Origin: Leptotrichia sp. oral taxon 215
Lineage (GTDB): Bacteria > Fusobacteriota > Fusobacteriia > Fusobacteriales > Leptotrichiaceae
Assembly: GCA_905371725.1 (NCBI GenBank)
Contig: CAJPML010000084.1
Span: forward strand, 1 to 5,758
DNA: 5,758 bases
Direction: 5' to 3'
Part shown: positions 5,586-5,758 of the stretch, in pieces
Numbering within the stretch: position 1 is the first letter of the stretch
Layout: every line of letters begins with the position of its first letter
Program-made: the position numbers and the translations under genes
The notes under the pieces: model-generated
What the model saw: only the letters and a program-made list of their open reading frames with translations
Databases searched by the model: none
Told to the model about the DNA's origin: nothing

Positions 5586-5758
5586 ATGTTTTCAATATTA
5601 GGTACAGTATTATTTGGAGTTATAGCAATTATGACAGTTCTTGTTGCCTGCGGTTTGCCTCTGGGCGAATTTACGATGGGCGGACAATATAAAATCTTAC
5701 CTGAGAAATTTAGAGTTATGGCAGTCATTTCAGTGGCTATCCAAATTTTTGCAATGAT
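5586..5758 (+). CDS. Small integral membrane protein, 5' part (3' end outside window)
   Basis: An ATG at 5586, after a GAAGGGAGAA ribosome site (5568-5577), opens a frame that runs off the right edge after 57 whole codons. Residues 3-24 (SILGTVLFGVIAIMTVLVACGL) form a first membrane segment, and VMAVISVAIQIFAM begins a second. Between them LPLGEFTMGGQYKILPEKFR carries a 'LGE-x-x-MGG-x-x-K-x-LP' pattern. I recall this pattern from small uncharacterised membrane proteins in Bacillus and relatives, usually with about four segments. Probably cotranscribed with the lipoprotein. Function unknown. Confidence 0.75.
   Translation, partial: MFSILGTVLFGVIAIMTVLVACGLPLGEFTMGGQYKILPEKFRVMAVISVAIQIFAM

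Noticed and set aside
5534..5728. Minus-strand 64-residue ORF
   Set aside because: Antisense to the membrane protein that has a good start, ribosome site and membrane segments.

Overview
The window is AT-rich, lies entirely on the plus strand as far as real genes go, and reads like accessory chromosome from a low-GC anaerobe. The leftmost partial gene resembles GNAT proteins I associate with Fusobacteriota (Leptotrichia/Sebaldella type), and the other families are shared between Fusobacteriota and low-GC Firmicutes. The lineage is inference; there is no rRNA or core marker here to settle it.

Left edge (2-812): the 3' part of a very AT-rich gene, probably a GNAT-fold protein that continues off the left side, then a gene-free gap. 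The gap holds a palindromic, insertion-sequence-end-like stretch, a pair of near-identical 14-nt direct repeats and a good sigma-70 type promoter. Base composition rises visibly after this gap (about 18-23% G+C in sampled lines of the first gene, 45% in a sampled line of the next).

Centre (813-2876): the most interesting biology, a two-gene cassette. A radical SAM protein with a C-terminal helix-hairpin-helix (the 'putative DNA modification/repair radical SAM' family) is followed by its usual partner, a DUF4130-type 'probable DNA metabolism' protein. The two always-together families are predicted to repair or modify DNA, but their chemistry is not known to me. The genes share one reading frame and are separated only by a TAG and 29 open codons.

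Right (2964-5064): a DUF1697 protein, a BltD/SpeG-like GNAT acetyltransferase, a degenerate-looking stretch, and a second GNAT. The degenerate stretch has two small ORFs with good ribosome binding sites: a 37-codon piece resembling the N-terminus of a class I methyltransferase, and a 50-codon ORF interrupted by an in-frame UGA inside a sharply GC-rich island. The latter is either a broken gene or a candidate small selenoprotein.

Right edge (5191-end): a small lipoprotein that looks like the DUF4825 family, followed 38 nt later by the start of a small multi-pass membrane protein that runs off the window. Most genes have their own Shine-Dalgarno sequence. No RNA genes, CRISPR arrays, complete mobile elements or convincing intrinsic terminators were seen.
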